From NCBI GenBank assembly GCA_017619275.1, contig JAFZSR010000118.1, positions 1-53,091 of the forward strand: a stretch of DNA of 53,091 nt. Direction: 5' to 3'. This DNA comes from Prevotella sp. Its GTDB lineage: Bacteria; Bacteroidota; Bacteroidia; Bacteroidales; Bacteroidaceae. Made by a program: the position numbers and the translations under genes. The notes beneath the pieces are model-generated. The model made no database searches. It saw only the letters and a list, made by a program, of their open reading frames with translations, and was not told where the DNA came from. Shown here piece after piece: positions 7,901-17,800 of the stretch. The stretch's first letter is position 1. Every line of letters starts with the position of its first letter.

Positions 7901-9523
7901 TTAGCGGTTCACCACTTTACGCATGGTGCCGTCGGCCTGGCGCTGGATGCTGATGCCCTTGCCGGGTGCCGACAGCTGGATGCCATTCAGGCTGTAGCGG
8001 GTGCTCGTAGCTGCGTTGCTGTGGACGCTGTTGATGCCCGTGACGGTGGAGTAGTGAGTGTCGAGGGTGGCATTGGCCAACTCGCTCGACGCTGCAAATA
8101 CTGCGGTAATGATGGAGGCCTGAGACAGTGTGAGCACGACGACGGGCGAGGCCTCGTCGGACTCCTGTGTTCCATTGATCGATGCGATGTAGTTCATCGC
8201 CATCAGTCCGAGGTAGATGCTCACCACGGTGTTGCTGGCCTCGTAGGAGGTGGAACCGTCGGCATTCTTGGTTACGGTGACGGGGATGGTGAGCTCGCCC
8301 GTGGGTGTGCCGAGCATGGGCAGGGCGAATCCCGAGAAGGTGATGAAGGCCTGACCTTCGGCGTCGGGAGCACTGATGGTGAGGGTCTGCTCCTCTTCAG
8401 CTTTCAAGATTGGAGTGCCTGGCGCATCAGGCATGGCGATGCCCGAGGCGATGACACCGTTGTAGACCTGCCCGTTCTGGCCGTTGATATAAGCAGCGTA
8501 GTCCTCCTGGCTGACGAAGTGGAGGGTGGCGTCAATGCGCACCATACGCTTGTTGGCTACGATGGCGAAGCTGGCCTTGTAGTCCTGCCCCTCGTCGGTG
8601 CGATAGAAACGGGTGTAGGTAGTGGTGGTTCCGTCGCCGTTGTCCCATTCCCAGAGGATGGAGTGATAGGAGGTCTCGGGTGCCCTGTTGCTGCGGCTCT
8701 GCACGCCAGTACCACCCATGCTGTCGGGATCGTCGGGGTTATACAGTTTCCAATAGTCGTAGAAATAGTAGTAGATGGAGTCGGCCTGCGGGTTGATCTT
8801 GATGCAGTAGACAGCGGGATAGGCATTATGGCCTGCATAGGTGTTGTATCCGCCGTTCCAGGTGGTGTACTCGCCGTCGGCATCACGCCATCCATCGTAG
8901 TAGTCGGCATGATGGATGTTGTAGGAACCGTTGAGGTTGAGTCCATAGATCTGTGCCTGGCTGATGTCGTCGATGCCCAGTGCCTGTGTAATGTCGTTCG
9001 GGTCGAGGAGCGAATAGGTGAGCTGTGCATTCTGGTCGACGATGGTGAGTGCCATTGTGCCTTCCACCTCGATGGTCTTCACGAGCTCGGGACCCTGTAC
9101 GACGAAGCTGATGGTGTAGGGCGTGTCGTCGGTGGCCAACGTGTCGGTAGACTGGGTGGCAATGTTGACCTGTGCCAGGTGTGCGGCTGTGGTCTGGATT
9201 TTGTAGCTGTGTCCCTCCACATAGCTGTAGTCGAAGACCACTGTCGTGCTGCCCTGTGCTGTTGCTACGGCCTTGACGGGCTCGGTGGCATCGTCGATAT
9301 AGAGGTCGTAGTCAACCACAAGCACGTTGAAGAAGGTGAGCGCGTAGTTGGCCGGGTTGGGGTAGGTGAGTACAATGCCCTCAGCATTGAGCGCCTCGAC
9401 GCCGTCGAAGACTGCGCCGTCCTGAATGTTCCATGTGGCCGTGCCCCACTCGAAGGTCTGGGCACTGGCTCCTCCCACCAAGAAAAGCAACGAGGTGGTA
9501 AGTGCAAGTAAATGTTTTCTCAT
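7901..9523 (-). CDS. Secreted protein of unknown function with C-terminal secretion-type tail
   Basis: The protein has 540 residues. I chose the ATG at 9523 because it opens a standard signal peptide (MRKHLLALTTSLLFLVGGASA); the 19 upstream codons have no signal character. The mature part is beta-rich and repetitive, with aromatic stretches (DYYDGWRDADGEY, YNGGYNTYAGHNAYP-like) and alternating hydrophobic strands. No enzyme motif was recognised. The end (RYSLNGIQLSAPGKG, then a basic RKVVNR) has the shape of a Por-type tail, so export to the surface or medium is likely. It is the last gene of the operon from 17924. A TAAATTTG box at 9563-9570, 40 nt upstream, could give it its own promoter. 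A strong terminator follows. Confidence 0.65.
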   Translation of the reverse strand: MRKHLLALTTSLLFLVGGASAQTFEWGTATWNIQDGAVFDGVEALNAEGIVLTYPNPANYALTFFNVLVVDYDLYIDDATEPVKAVATAQGSTTVVFDYSYVEGHSYKIQTTAAHLAQVNIATQSTDTLATDDTPYTISFVVQGPELVKTIEVEGTMALTIVDQNAQLTYSLLDPNDITQALGIDDISQAQIYGLNLNGSYNIHHADYYDGWRDADGEYTTWNGGYNTYAGHNAYPAVYCIKINPQADSIYYYFYDYWKLYNPDDPDSMGGTGVQSRSNRAPETSYHSILWEWDNGDGTTTTYTRFYRTDEGQDYKASFAIVANKRMVRIDATLHFVSQEDYAAYINGQNGQVYNGVIASGIAMPDAPGTPILKAEEEQTLTISAPDAEGQAFITFSGFALPMLGTPTGELTIPVTVTKNADGSTSYEASNTVVSIYLGLMAMNYIASINGTQESDEASPVVVLTLSQASIITAVFAASSELANATLDTHYSTVTGINSVHSNAATSTRYSLNGIQLSAPGKGISIQRQADGTMRKVVNR

Positions 9524-9596
9524 AATGTTGAAATTTAAAAAGTTAATGAATAAGTACTTGTTCAAATTTAGTTTATACAAATGATTTTTTTTCCAA

Positions 9597-9712
9597 CAAC
9601 GGATTGCACGGATTTTACGGATTGGCTGCGCATAGCCCTCATCCGTTTAATCCGTTTTAATCTGTTGCCGATAGATATGGTGTTCATCCGTTTAATCCGT
9701 ATTAATCCGTTG
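9597..9712. repeat. 9-bp-period array with inverted arms, core ACGGAT/ATCCGT
   Basis: Three exact 9-nt units ACGGATnnn occupy 9599-9625. An inverted arm of three units with core ATCCG follows at 9641-9667 and can pair symmetrically with the first arm around position 9631-9632. A second copy of the right arm lies at 9685-9712. It sits between two genes of the minus-strand operon. The spurious frame it creates is not a gene. Confidence 0.75.
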
Positions 9713-9718
9713 TCGAGA

Positions 9719-10873
9719 TTACCGCTGGGGCATCTTTCCGTCCAACGCATCGATGAGCATGCGGAGCAGGTCGTCGGTGGGGCGTGAGAGCCGCATGTTG
9801 CCTACGGTGGTCTGTGGCTTGCGCTTGCCGGCACTGATGTCGGCCAAACGCTGACGGAGGATGTCCTTCATCTGTTCCTTCAGCTGCGGGTCGGTGCCAG
9901 GTGTGAAGGGCTTCACCCAGTTGGCCAGCTGCATATCGTCGGCATCGAGGGATGGGTTGGCCAGATACTCCTTCACGTAGCCCAGGTAGGTGGTGAGGTC
10001 CTTCTGCTTCTCGGCCAGCGTGATCAGCGTGCTTAGGCGGTAGTGCTCGGCATTGGGCACGTTGAGTTCCTTGAGCAGTGCCAGGAAGCGGTCGAAGCGC
10101 TGCTGGTCGAAGCTGACGCTACCGTCCTCCTGCTCTGTGATGAGCTGTCGCTGGTAGTTGTTCAGCACGTTGTCCAGCTTCATCTGTACGTTCCTCTCAC
10201 CCATTTTGGCTGCCAGTGCCTCGGGGTGCTTCGCCGTGTAGACGAAAGCCTTGGCGAAGGGGTTGGTGATGTTGCGGAAGAAGATCATACGCAGCGTGCT
10301 GTCGGCAGCGAACGTCTGTTCCTTTCCTTCCAGGAGCGCCTCTGCCACGAGGTTGGCATCATCGCCCTTGTACGAGGCGCTGAGGGTCTGCAGATACTGA
10401 AGGAGGAACTGCGGGTCGCGGTCGCCGCTCTCCCACCGCTTCTGGAGGTCGGCCGAGCTGTTGTCGCGGCTCTTCTCCTTGACGTTTTTCAGAAACTCAT
10501 CGGCTATGCTGCCTCCTACGAAGCGCCCTATCTCCTTCGCGTCGGCATTGAAGATGACGAACGTGGGGAAGGCCTGCACCTGAAGCTTCTTGGCCAGCGG
10601 TGCCCCATATTCGCTTTCCATATCAATCTGCAGGCAGACGAAGTTTGGATTCATGTAAGCGCCCACCTTCTCCTGTGGGAACACATCGCGGTCCATCTTC
10701 TTGCACGGTCCGCACCATGTGGTGAAGCAGTCGAGGAAGATGAGCTTGCCTTCGGCCTTTGCCTTGACAGAAGCCTGCTCGAGGGTGGTGCCTTTGGGCT
10801 CGAATTTCATACCCTGCGCCATCATGGCTACGACAGCCACGAGCGCAAAGATTGTTGTTGAGAGTCTTTTCAT
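9719..10873 (-). CDS. Periplasmic thioredoxin-fold protein
   Basis: The protein has 384 residues, with a signal peptide ending near VAMMAQG. A thioredoxin-like domain follows directly, with LIFLDCFTTWCGPCKK placing the catalytic CGPC at residues 54-57. It continues with the cis-proline region QAFPTFVIFNADA and a GRFVGGS turn. The C-terminal 230 residues are helical and not recognised. Such proteins act as thiol:disulfide oxidoreductases or chaperones in the periplasm. It is 13 nt downstream of the PKD-like gene and so co-transcribed with the SusC/SusD cluster. A role in folding or reducing disulfides of the cluster's secreted products is possible but is inference. Confidence 0.85.
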   Translation of the reverse strand: MKRLSTTIFALVAVVAMMAQGMKFEPKGTTLEQASVKAKAEGKLIFLDCFTTWCGPCKKMDRDVFPQEKVGAYMNPNFVCLQIDMESEYGAPLAKKLQVQAFPTFVIFNADAKEIGRFVGGSIADEFLKNVKEKSRDNSSADLQKRWESGDRDPQFLLQYLQTLSASYKGDDANLVAEALLEGKEQTFAADSTLRMIFFRNITNPFAKAFVYTAKHPEALAAKMGERNVQMKLDNVLNNYQRQLITEQEDGSVSFDQQRFDRFLALLKELNVPNAEHYRLSTLITLAEKQKDLTTYLGYVKEYLANPSLDADDMQLANWVKPFTPGTDPQLKEQMKDILRQRLADISAGKRKPQTTVGNMRLSRPTDDLLRMLIDALDGKMPQR

Positions 10874-10886
10874 TGTTTTCTTATTG

Positions 10887-12545
10887 TTATTGCATTGAGA
10901 ATTTCCAAGCCATATCCTTCACCCGCCCGGGAATAGGATATTCGTAGCATTGCTCCTTGTTGAGGATGCCGCTGGCGGGATTGATGAGATACTGATAGAG
11001 ACGGCCCTGACGGGTATTTTCGTTCCAAGTGGCGATGTGGACAAGGTTGTCGGAGCGTGGCACAAGTCCATAGCCGTAGATGGTGCCATGATAGTATTTC
11101 ATGATGCGCACGCAGGTGATGGTCTCATCCTCCGTGGGAGCCTGCCAAGCGGGTGTGGCAGCCAGCTGACTGTCGTAGGCGAAGTTATAGAGCGTGCGCC
11201 CTGCTCCATAGTACACAAAGCTTCCCACGTGGCTGGATGCCAGCGTGGTAGCCTTGTCGATGTCGGGACAAAGACCGTTGAGGGGATAGAGCGCGATACC
11301 GATATTGGCGTCGGAGGCTGTTGTCGTAGCAAAGTTGGTCACAGCCAGGAAATAGCCCTCTGCGCCCTTCATGAGCAGATAGTCGTAGGGGCGAATGCTG
11401 ACACCCATGCTGGCTCCCCGGCCCCAGTCGGCCATCAACAGGGTCATGCCTGTATGGTTCACGTCGAACGCTGCCACCGACAGATCCTGCTCGGCGAAGG
11501 TTTCCAACTGCGGCTCGTTGTAGGCGGCATAGCGGAAACGCTGGTAGGTCTGGTCGTAGACCACGATGCCATAGTTCAGCGTATTGGGCACCTCGGCGTT
11601 CCATGCTGCCAGCTGTCCGATGCCCTCGTCGAACTTAGGCACTCCGAAGCGGGTGTTGCGGCCCTCGGTGGCGCTGAAGGAATAGGTGTTGGTATAGACG
11701 TGGTTGTCGTTGATGAGCACCTCGGAACTTTGTCCCGACATGACGCCCGAACCGTGCTGACCGTACCAGGTGGGAGCCTCAACCGACGGTGCCTCATGGA
11801 AGAAATCGTTGAAATCGAGCGCTTTCTCTATGCCGTTCTCGCTCACGCCCACCAGCGTCTTGTCGGTGCAGAGGCCCACATAGTTGTTGCCCGATGCCAA
11901 CGAGACGGCTATGTCGAGACAACGGATGGGGCTTCCCTCGAGCTTCTGGCCGTTGGTGGTCTCATAAAGATTGGTATAGTAGCGGTTGTAGTTCACATTG
12001 AGCTTCGTCCAGGGGTTGTAGACGAGTGCCAGGTCGGCATAGCCTGGTTCATCGGCACGCTCGTAGAACACCATCCACCCTCCGTCGAACACCTCGCTCA
12101 CGGCGACAGGCAAACGGAAGAACTGTCGGATGCCGTCGTTGCGATTGGTCACAACCAACTGCACCAGGTAGTTGCCTCCTGTCCTGCCAATGACAGCTTC
12201 CAGGTTGCGCTCGTGCGAGAGGGTATCGGTCACTTGGTTGGCACCTGCGCCCGTCGTTGCGCTGTAGATGGTCCAGAGATAGTCCAACGGCGCGTCCGCG
12301 TCGTTAGCTACGCGCTTCCCGTTGAAGAAGATGTTGGGCTGCAGGCGCAGGGTGTCGAAACGCATGATGGCATATTGCGGCTGTATGTTGGCGCCGACCG
12401 TATCGATCACCACCTCATCCAGCTCGTGGTAGTCGTAGTTGCCCTCGTCATCGTAGCAGGCTCCCATCGCCATCGTCGTCAGGACAACGATAGAAATGCT
12501 AAATGTTTTGCGGACTATGGATATGGGACTTCGCATATTCTTCAT
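10887..12545 (-). CDS. PKD-like family lipoprotein
   Basis: The protein has 552 residues. The signal peptide ends at MAMGACYDDEG, where the cysteine near residue 30 would be lipidated. An N-terminal Ig/PKD-like region (LDYLWTIYSATTG, NYLVQLVVTNRNDGI) is followed by a long beta-rich part that may form a propeller. This is the lipoprotein type regularly found beside DUF4843 and SusC/SusD genes in Bacteroidetes. It probably sits on the cell surface and helps to bind the cargo of the transporter. It begins 9 nt after the DUF4843 stop. The substrate is unknown. Confidence 0.75.
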   Translation of the reverse strand: MKNMRSPISIVRKTFSISIVVLTTMAMGACYDDEGNYDYHELDEVVIDTVGANIQPQYAIMRFDTLRLQPNIFFNGKRVANDADAPLDYLWTIYSATTGAGANQVTDTLSHERNLEAVIGRTGGNYLVQLVVTNRNDGIRQFFRLPVAVSEVFDGGWMVFYERADEPGYADLALVYNPWTKLNVNYNRYYTNLYETTNGQKLEGSPIRCLDIAVSLASGNNYVGLCTDKTLVGVSENGIEKALDFNDFFHEAPSVEAPTWYGQHGSGVMSGQSSEVLINDNHVYTNTYSFSATEGRNTRFGVPKFDEGIGQLAAWNAEVPNTLNYGIVVYDQTYQRFRYAAYNEPQLETFAEQDLSVAAFDVNHTGMTLLMADWGRGASMGVSIRPYDYLLMKGAEGYFLAVTNFATTTASDANIGIALYPLNGLCPDIDKATTLASSHVGSFVYYGAGRTLYNFAYDSQLAATPAWQAPTEDETITCVRIMKYYHGTIYGYGLVPRSDNLVHIATWNENTRQGRLYQYLINPASGILNKEQCYEYPIPGRVKDMAWKFSMQ

Positions 12546-12554
12546 TCTTCATTT

Positions 12555-13334
12555 TTAAAACAGCACTGGCGTGCCCAGTTCGTCGGTAAGGGGCGTGTCG
12601 TGTGTCTCGTTATATTCGTTGAGGGCGCGCTGCATCACCTGTCGGAGATAGACTGCATAAGAGGCCGACACCACGTTGGTCTCTTCGTCGTAGGAGGTCT
12701 GCGCGTTGTAGTTGATTTCGAAGTCGATGAGTCCGAGATGCTCAATCATGAACTGATATTTCACACGGCTGTAGGTGCCAAAGTATTTCGACAGTGGGAT
12801 GCGCGGATAGTTGGCCGTGTCCCAGTTGTCGGGCTTGGCCAGATAGTTTCTCAGCACGACAGTGAACTGCTGGTGCCCCTCTGTGCCGATGTCGAAGACG
12901 TCGCTGGGCACCACTCGGAAATTGATGCTGCCCTCGCGGTTGGCGAAGAGTGTGGCATCGGTCAACTTCTGCGTATTGAAGTACACCTGATAAGTACCTC
13001 CGATGGCTCCTGCGGGAATGACATAGTCTTCGGTGCGCACGGTACTGGCCATCAGGGCCGAGTCGCCACCAAAAGGTTCGAGGCGGAAGGTACGGTCGGC
13101 GTCGGCGGGCATACCGCTCAGTTGGGCGTAGAAGGTGACGCTGCCCTCCTCGTAGGCGTACGAATAATTATAGGTGGCATGGTCATACACAGCCCCCGCC
13201 TGATTGCCCACCCAAATGTTGAGTGCTGTTCGCTGCGTGTCGTAGAGCGACACCTCCTCGTGGCTGCAGGCCGCCAACAGCAGGAGTAGCATTACTCCAC
13301 AGAAATAAATTTTTTTTATCTCTTTTGACTCCAT
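12555..13334 (-). CDS. DUF4843 family surface lipoprotein
   Basis: The protein has about 259 residues from the ATG at 13334, giving MESKEIKKIYF and then a hydrophobic core ending in the lipobox LLAAC. An alternative GTG at 13358 would add eight residues and abut the susD stop. The sequence after the lipid anchor (SLYDTQRTALNIWVG, FRLEPFGGDSALM, AGAIGGTYQVYF) fits the DUF4843 family, which is known only from SusC/SusD neighbourhoods. No biochemical function is established. The order susC, susD, DUF4843, PKD-like is the usual one. Confidence 0.8.
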   Translation of the reverse strand: MESKEIKKIYFCGVMLLLLLAACSHEEVSLYDTQRTALNIWVGNQAGAVYDHATYNYSYAYEEGSVTFYAQLSGMPADADRTFRLEPFGGDSALMASTVRTEDYVIPAGAIGGTYQVYFNTQKLTDATLFANREGSINFRVVPSDVFDIGTEGHQQFTVVLRNYLAKPDNWDTANYPRIPLSKYFGTYSRVKYQFMIEHLGLIDFEINYNAQTSYDEETNVVSASYAVYLRQVMQRALNEYNETHDTPLTDELGTPVLF

Positions 13335-13358
13335 ACCCTTTCGATTTAGATTCTTCAC

Positions 13359-14795
13359 TTACTTGTTCTCTTCCCTTTCCGTTGCCTCCGTTTCGGTGAT
13401 GGGCAGTGGGAAGGTATAGACCTTTTCCGCTACAGCATCGATGTTGGCATAGCTGATGACGGAACTGTTCAGGCGCTTATAGAGGAAGAACAGCTGTCCC
13501 TCGCCCATGAACTCCCTTCTGTATTCGCGTGCCAGCTCCTGGTAATAGTCGGCGGGCAACTCAGCCAGCGTGGGCAGGTTGCGAGCCTGGCGCAACGTGT
13601 TCAGCGTGTTGCGGGCAGCTTCCTTGTTGCCATTCCGATACTCCGTCTCACTCTTCACAAGATACATCTCCGACAGCCTAATCAGCGGCATCCTGTAGCT
13701 ATAGCGGGCGTTGCCGCCGCTGGGTGTGTCGTACTTCGTCAGATAGCGGTTGTTGGAGTGCGTGGCTGTGCCTGCCTTGAAGAGGAAGGTGTAGCGGTAG
13801 TCCTGCGTAGCGTTGTCGTAGTAGTCGAGCAGACGGTCGCGAGTGACGGCGAAGGCATACTGCGAATCGTCGGAGAAATAGGTGTTGGCCACGTCAGCCT
13901 CCAGCGTCAAGTTGTTGAGAGCGAAGAGATGTTCGTCGGCCAGACAGCGGTCAGAACCTGCCTGGAGGTTGGCCACTTTAGCCCACTCGAACTGTCCGGA
14001 GTTGATAACGCTCTCAGCCTCCTGCTGTGCCTCGCCATATTTCCCCATCCAGAGGTAGACGCGCGCCTTGAGCGCCTTCACAGCATAGTAGTTCAGGTGC
14101 AGCTGGCGGTTGAGCAAGTAGCCGTTGTCGGTGCTCTCGGTGATTTCTCGCCCCGTGACGATAGGGTCGGCAGCCAGCAGCAATTGCTCGGCTTCCTGCA
14201 AATCGGAAACGACAGCTTCTGCCACCTGTCGCACCGTGAGCTGTGGGAAGACGCGATAGGTGAGCGCCGTGCAGTAGGGAATGGCGGGCTGCTCGGGGTT
14301 CACGGCGTAGCTCACGCCAAAGCAGCGCAGCAGGTCGAAGTGCAGGAAAGCCCTCAGCGCCAGTGCCTCGCCCTTAATTACCTGATAGTTGTCGGTGGTG
14401 AAGAGCCCTGCATCGTCGTCGATGTGTGCCAGCAGGTTGTTGGCGTTGGCAATGCTGTTGTAGTTGGCCGACCAGATATTGCGTATGTAGCCGGTGGTCA
14501 GCGAGGCGTCATAGTCGTAGGCGGCAGCATCGTCATACTGGGCGGCATAGAAGTAGTCCCACTCCTGTCCCAGCACGCCAATGAATCCATAGGTCATCTC
14601 CTTGGTGTAGGTTTTCGACGAGGCCATCGACGAGTAGATGCCTGAGAGCGCTTCCTTGTAGCCGCTCTCGGTGCTGAACAGCTCTGTGTCCTCCACCTGC
14701 GAGCGCGGCTGCACGTCGAGCCAGTCGTTGCACGAGGCCAGCATCAGCGTTGCAGCCAGGATGATGTATTGACTGATGTATCGGTATTGCTTCAT
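13359..14795 (-). CDS. SusD/RagB-family nutrient-binding lipoprotein
   Basis: The protein has 478 residues. The lipobox is LMLASC, followed by NDWLDVQPRSQV, the classic start of a SusD protein. Further marks are the helical TPR-like core (ALALRAFLHFDLLRCFG), RLYLW-type helices (ALKARVYLWMGKYGEAQQEA) and the C-terminal EYRREFMGEGQLFFLYKR segment. It would form the lid on the SusC barrel encoded 6 nt upstream and capture substrate at the surface. No carbohydrate-active enzyme is in the same operon, so the ligand may be a peptide or another non-glycan molecule; this is inference. Confidence 0.93.
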   Translation of the reverse strand: MKQYRYISQYIILAATLMLASCNDWLDVQPRSQVEDTELFSTESGYKEALSGIYSSMASSKTYTKEMTYGFIGVLGQEWDYFYAAQYDDAAAYDYDASLTTGYIRNIWSANYNSIANANNLLAHIDDDAGLFTTDNYQVIKGEALALRAFLHFDLLRCFGVSYAVNPEQPAIPYCTALTYRVFPQLTVRQVAEAVVSDLQEAEQLLLAADPIVTGREITESTDNGYLLNRQLHLNYYAVKALKARVYLWMGKYGEAQQEAESVINSGQFEWAKVANLQAGSDRCLADEHLFALNNLTLEADVANTYFSDDSQYAFAVTRDRLLDYYDNATQDYRYTFLFKAGTATHSNNRYLTKYDTPSGGNARYSYRMPLIRLSEMYLVKSETEYRNGNKEAARNTLNTLRQARNLPTLAELPADYYQELAREYRREFMGEGQLFFLYKRLNSSVISYANIDAVAEKVYTFPLPITETEATEREENK

Positions 14796-14801
14796 GGCTG
14801 T

Positions 14802-17800
14802 TCAGAATGTTGCGGTGACAGAGAATGAGTAGGTATGCGCATAGGGATAGCTCAGTCCTCGCTCGGCCTTGACCGAGGAGAGGTGGAACACGTCGTTGAC
14901 ATAGAGCGTCAGACGCAGCCGCTCGAGCCACGACCGCCGCATCCAGCTCCGGTGCTTAAAGTCATAATAGAGCGAGAGGGTGGTCAGGTCGAGCATGTTG
15001 TTGCGCTGCACGAAGCGCGTCGAGGCGTATGTGGTGGTGGGCGTGTCGGAAATGTGCTTGTACTTCGCCACATCGCCGGGGTTGTTCCAAGTGTCGCTGA
15101 ACACGCGGCGGTCTACGTTGTAGGCAATGTTCACGTTCTCCACCCTGTCCACGAGGGTCTGGTTGTAGTAGTCGCCACCCATCTGGTAGCTGAACAGCAG
15201 GCTTAAGCCCGCCCCCTGATATTCACCGTTCAGTCCCAGCGTGCCGTGCACCTTCGGATTGGTGTCGCCGCTCGCCACATAGTCGTCGGTGGTGTAGTCG
15301 TAGGTTGTGGTGGTGCCGTCTTTCTTCAGAAACAGCTCGCGCCCCGTGGCGGGGTCGATGCCCAGCGAGCGGACGGCCCAGATTACGCTCATCGACTGTC
15401 CTTCCTCATAGCGGATGATGGGCGAGGTGGTGCCAGCTGCATCCTGCTCGCGATTGAAGCTGCTCAGGGCGTCGCTGATCTTCGTCACGCGGTTCTCGTT
15501 GTGGGCAATGCTGGCGGTGAGACTCATAAACGACTGTCCGCGCTGCAGGAAGCGCCAGCTGGCGGTGGCCTCCACGCCCCTGTTCTCCACGTTGCCCAGG
15601 TTCTCCATATACGAGGTGAAGCCTGTCGAGGTGGGTATCGTCATCGCTATCAGGGCGTCGCGTGTGCGGCTGTCGTAATAGTCGAATCGCATGTTCAGGC
15701 GGTTCCGGATGCCCAGGTCGAGGCCCACCGTGAAGTCGCCCGTCTGCTGCCATTTCAGGTTGTCGTTGGGCATGCCCATAAGGTAGGCGCCAGCAATGTT
15801 GTCGTAGACGATGTTGTCATAGAACTTATACGTGGCCTTCGCCTGATAGGGCGAAAAGTTCTGGTTGCCCGTCAGACCGTAGGTGATGCGCAGCTTGCAC
15901 AGCGTCAGCCATTTGGCTTCGTCCATGAAATGCTCTTTGTGCAGGTTCCATCCCAGGCCCGCGCTCCAGAATGTTCCCCAGCGGTTGTCGCTTCCAAACA
16001 CCGACGAGCCGTTGAAGCGCAGACTGAGGTCGAGCAGGTAGCGCTCGTCGTAGGAATAGTTCACCGCACCCGTCAGACCCAGCGAGCGGGTGGTGCTCTC
16101 CGACCCTGACGGCTTTCCTCCCTCCGCATACTGTTTGGCGAAGGTGATGTGGTCGACGTGGCTGTTGAGAAAGCCCCACGCTGTCATTCCCTCCGCCGTC
16201 GAAGTGGCGGTCTGCAGCGAGTAGGCGGCATTCGTCAGCAGCAGGTGTTTGTCCCAGCGGTGCGAGTAGTGGGCGGTGGCATCTAGGCTCAGGCTCTCGC
16301 TTTCGCCGTTGTTGATGTAGTAGCTGCCCCGCTGGAAGTAGCGGTCGCCCGTCCAGTCGTAGAAGCGGGTGTGCTCGCCCGGGTAGAAGTCCTCGCGCTT
16401 GTTGTTCTGATGGGTGTAGCCTAGGCGGGCCGTCAGGCGCAGGTCGTCGTTGGGGCGGTATTCCAGGTAGAAGTTCTCCGTCAGGCTGTTGTACTTCGAG
16501 AAGTTCTTCGTCCCGATGGTGGCGTTGTAGAGCGGGTTGTAATACGTGGTGGTGCTGCCGTTGGCTCCCGGCCAGGTGTATGTGCCCAGCACCTTCTGTG
16601 CCTTCCCGCTCTCGTCCGTAGGGCGGAAATAGGGGTTCACCGAGGTATAGTCCGAGAATGAGCCGTAGGGGCTGTCGTCGGCCCTGTTGCCAGCGATGGA
16701 CAGCGAGTTGCGAAACATCCACTTCTTGTATCGGTACGACAGGTTGATGTTGCCCGAGACGGTCCTGCGGTCCGACTTCTTCATCACGCCCGTCACTTGG
16801 TTGTAGGCCAAACTGGCCGAGTAGCGCATTTCGGGCGTGCCGCCCTCCATATAGGCTGTGTGCTTGTGGCCCACGCCCGTGCGCAGTGGCTGCGACAGCC
16901 AGTAGGTGTCAACGCCTCGTGCTATGTCGGCGGCGATGGCGTTGCGCTGCTCGTCGAGCAGGGCCTGATAGTAAGGCACCGTCGAGGTGTAGCGCCCTGC
17001 GTTCTGCTCCACCTGCAGTTTCTCCTCGGCGTTGCAGAGGTCATAGGTGGTCAGGTCGGGAGCCTCGATGTTCATGTCGCCGGTGTAGGTGATGCGCAGA
17101 CGACCAGCCTCGGGCTGGATGGTCTCCACCACGATGACGCCATTGCTGGCCTTCGAACCGTAGATGGCCTTAGCGGCACCGTCCTTCAGGATGGTGACCG
17201 ACTTCACGCGGTTGATGTCCAGGTCGAACACCTGCTCTTGCGTCGTCTCAAAGCCGTCGAGGATGAACAGCGGGGCATTGGGGTTGCCCGTGTAGTCGCC
17301 CTGCAGCCCGCCGAACGAGGCATTGCCGCGGATGGTGATGTCCTGCATGTAGTTGGGGTTCGAGCCGTTGATGTTGTTCATGTCAATCACGAACGAGGGG
17401 TCGAGCGACTGCACGCTCTTCAGCAGGTTGCTGCTGCTTACCAGCTTCAGGTCTTCCTGCGAGTACGACGCCGTGGAGCCAGTGAACGTCGACGACTTAT
17501 AGTCGAACAGACCCGTCACCACCACCTCGTCAATCTCGGTGTTCTCCTGCATCACGATGCGCTGGCCCGTATAGCTGCGGTTGCCTTCGTAGCGGCGCGT
17601 CCCCGTTTTCATGCCCACGAACGTGAAGTCGACCGTCGACACTTTCCCGCGTGGGATGCTCAGCGTGAAGCGGCCTTCGTCGTCGGCTGTGCTGCCTCCT
17701 TTTGTCTCGCGAACGCGAATGGCGGTGCCAGGCAGCGCGTTGCCCTGAGTGTCGCTGACGGTGCCTTCCACCAGCACTATGTCGCCTTTCTCCTCTTGTG

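Noticed and set aside
8021-9511. A 496-codon plus-strand open frame
   Set aside because: It is antisense to the secreted-protein gene with a signal peptide and terminator; no domain was seen.
9581-9787. A 68-codon plus-strand frame over the 9-bp array
   Set aside because: The peptide (LIRLIRFN-type repeats) is produced by the ATCCGTTTA units and is not a protein gene.
10950-13289. A 779-codon plus-strand open frame
   Set aside because: It is antisense to the PKD-like and DUF4843 genes, is Val/Gly/His-rich like other mirror frames in this GC range, and has no recognisable domain.
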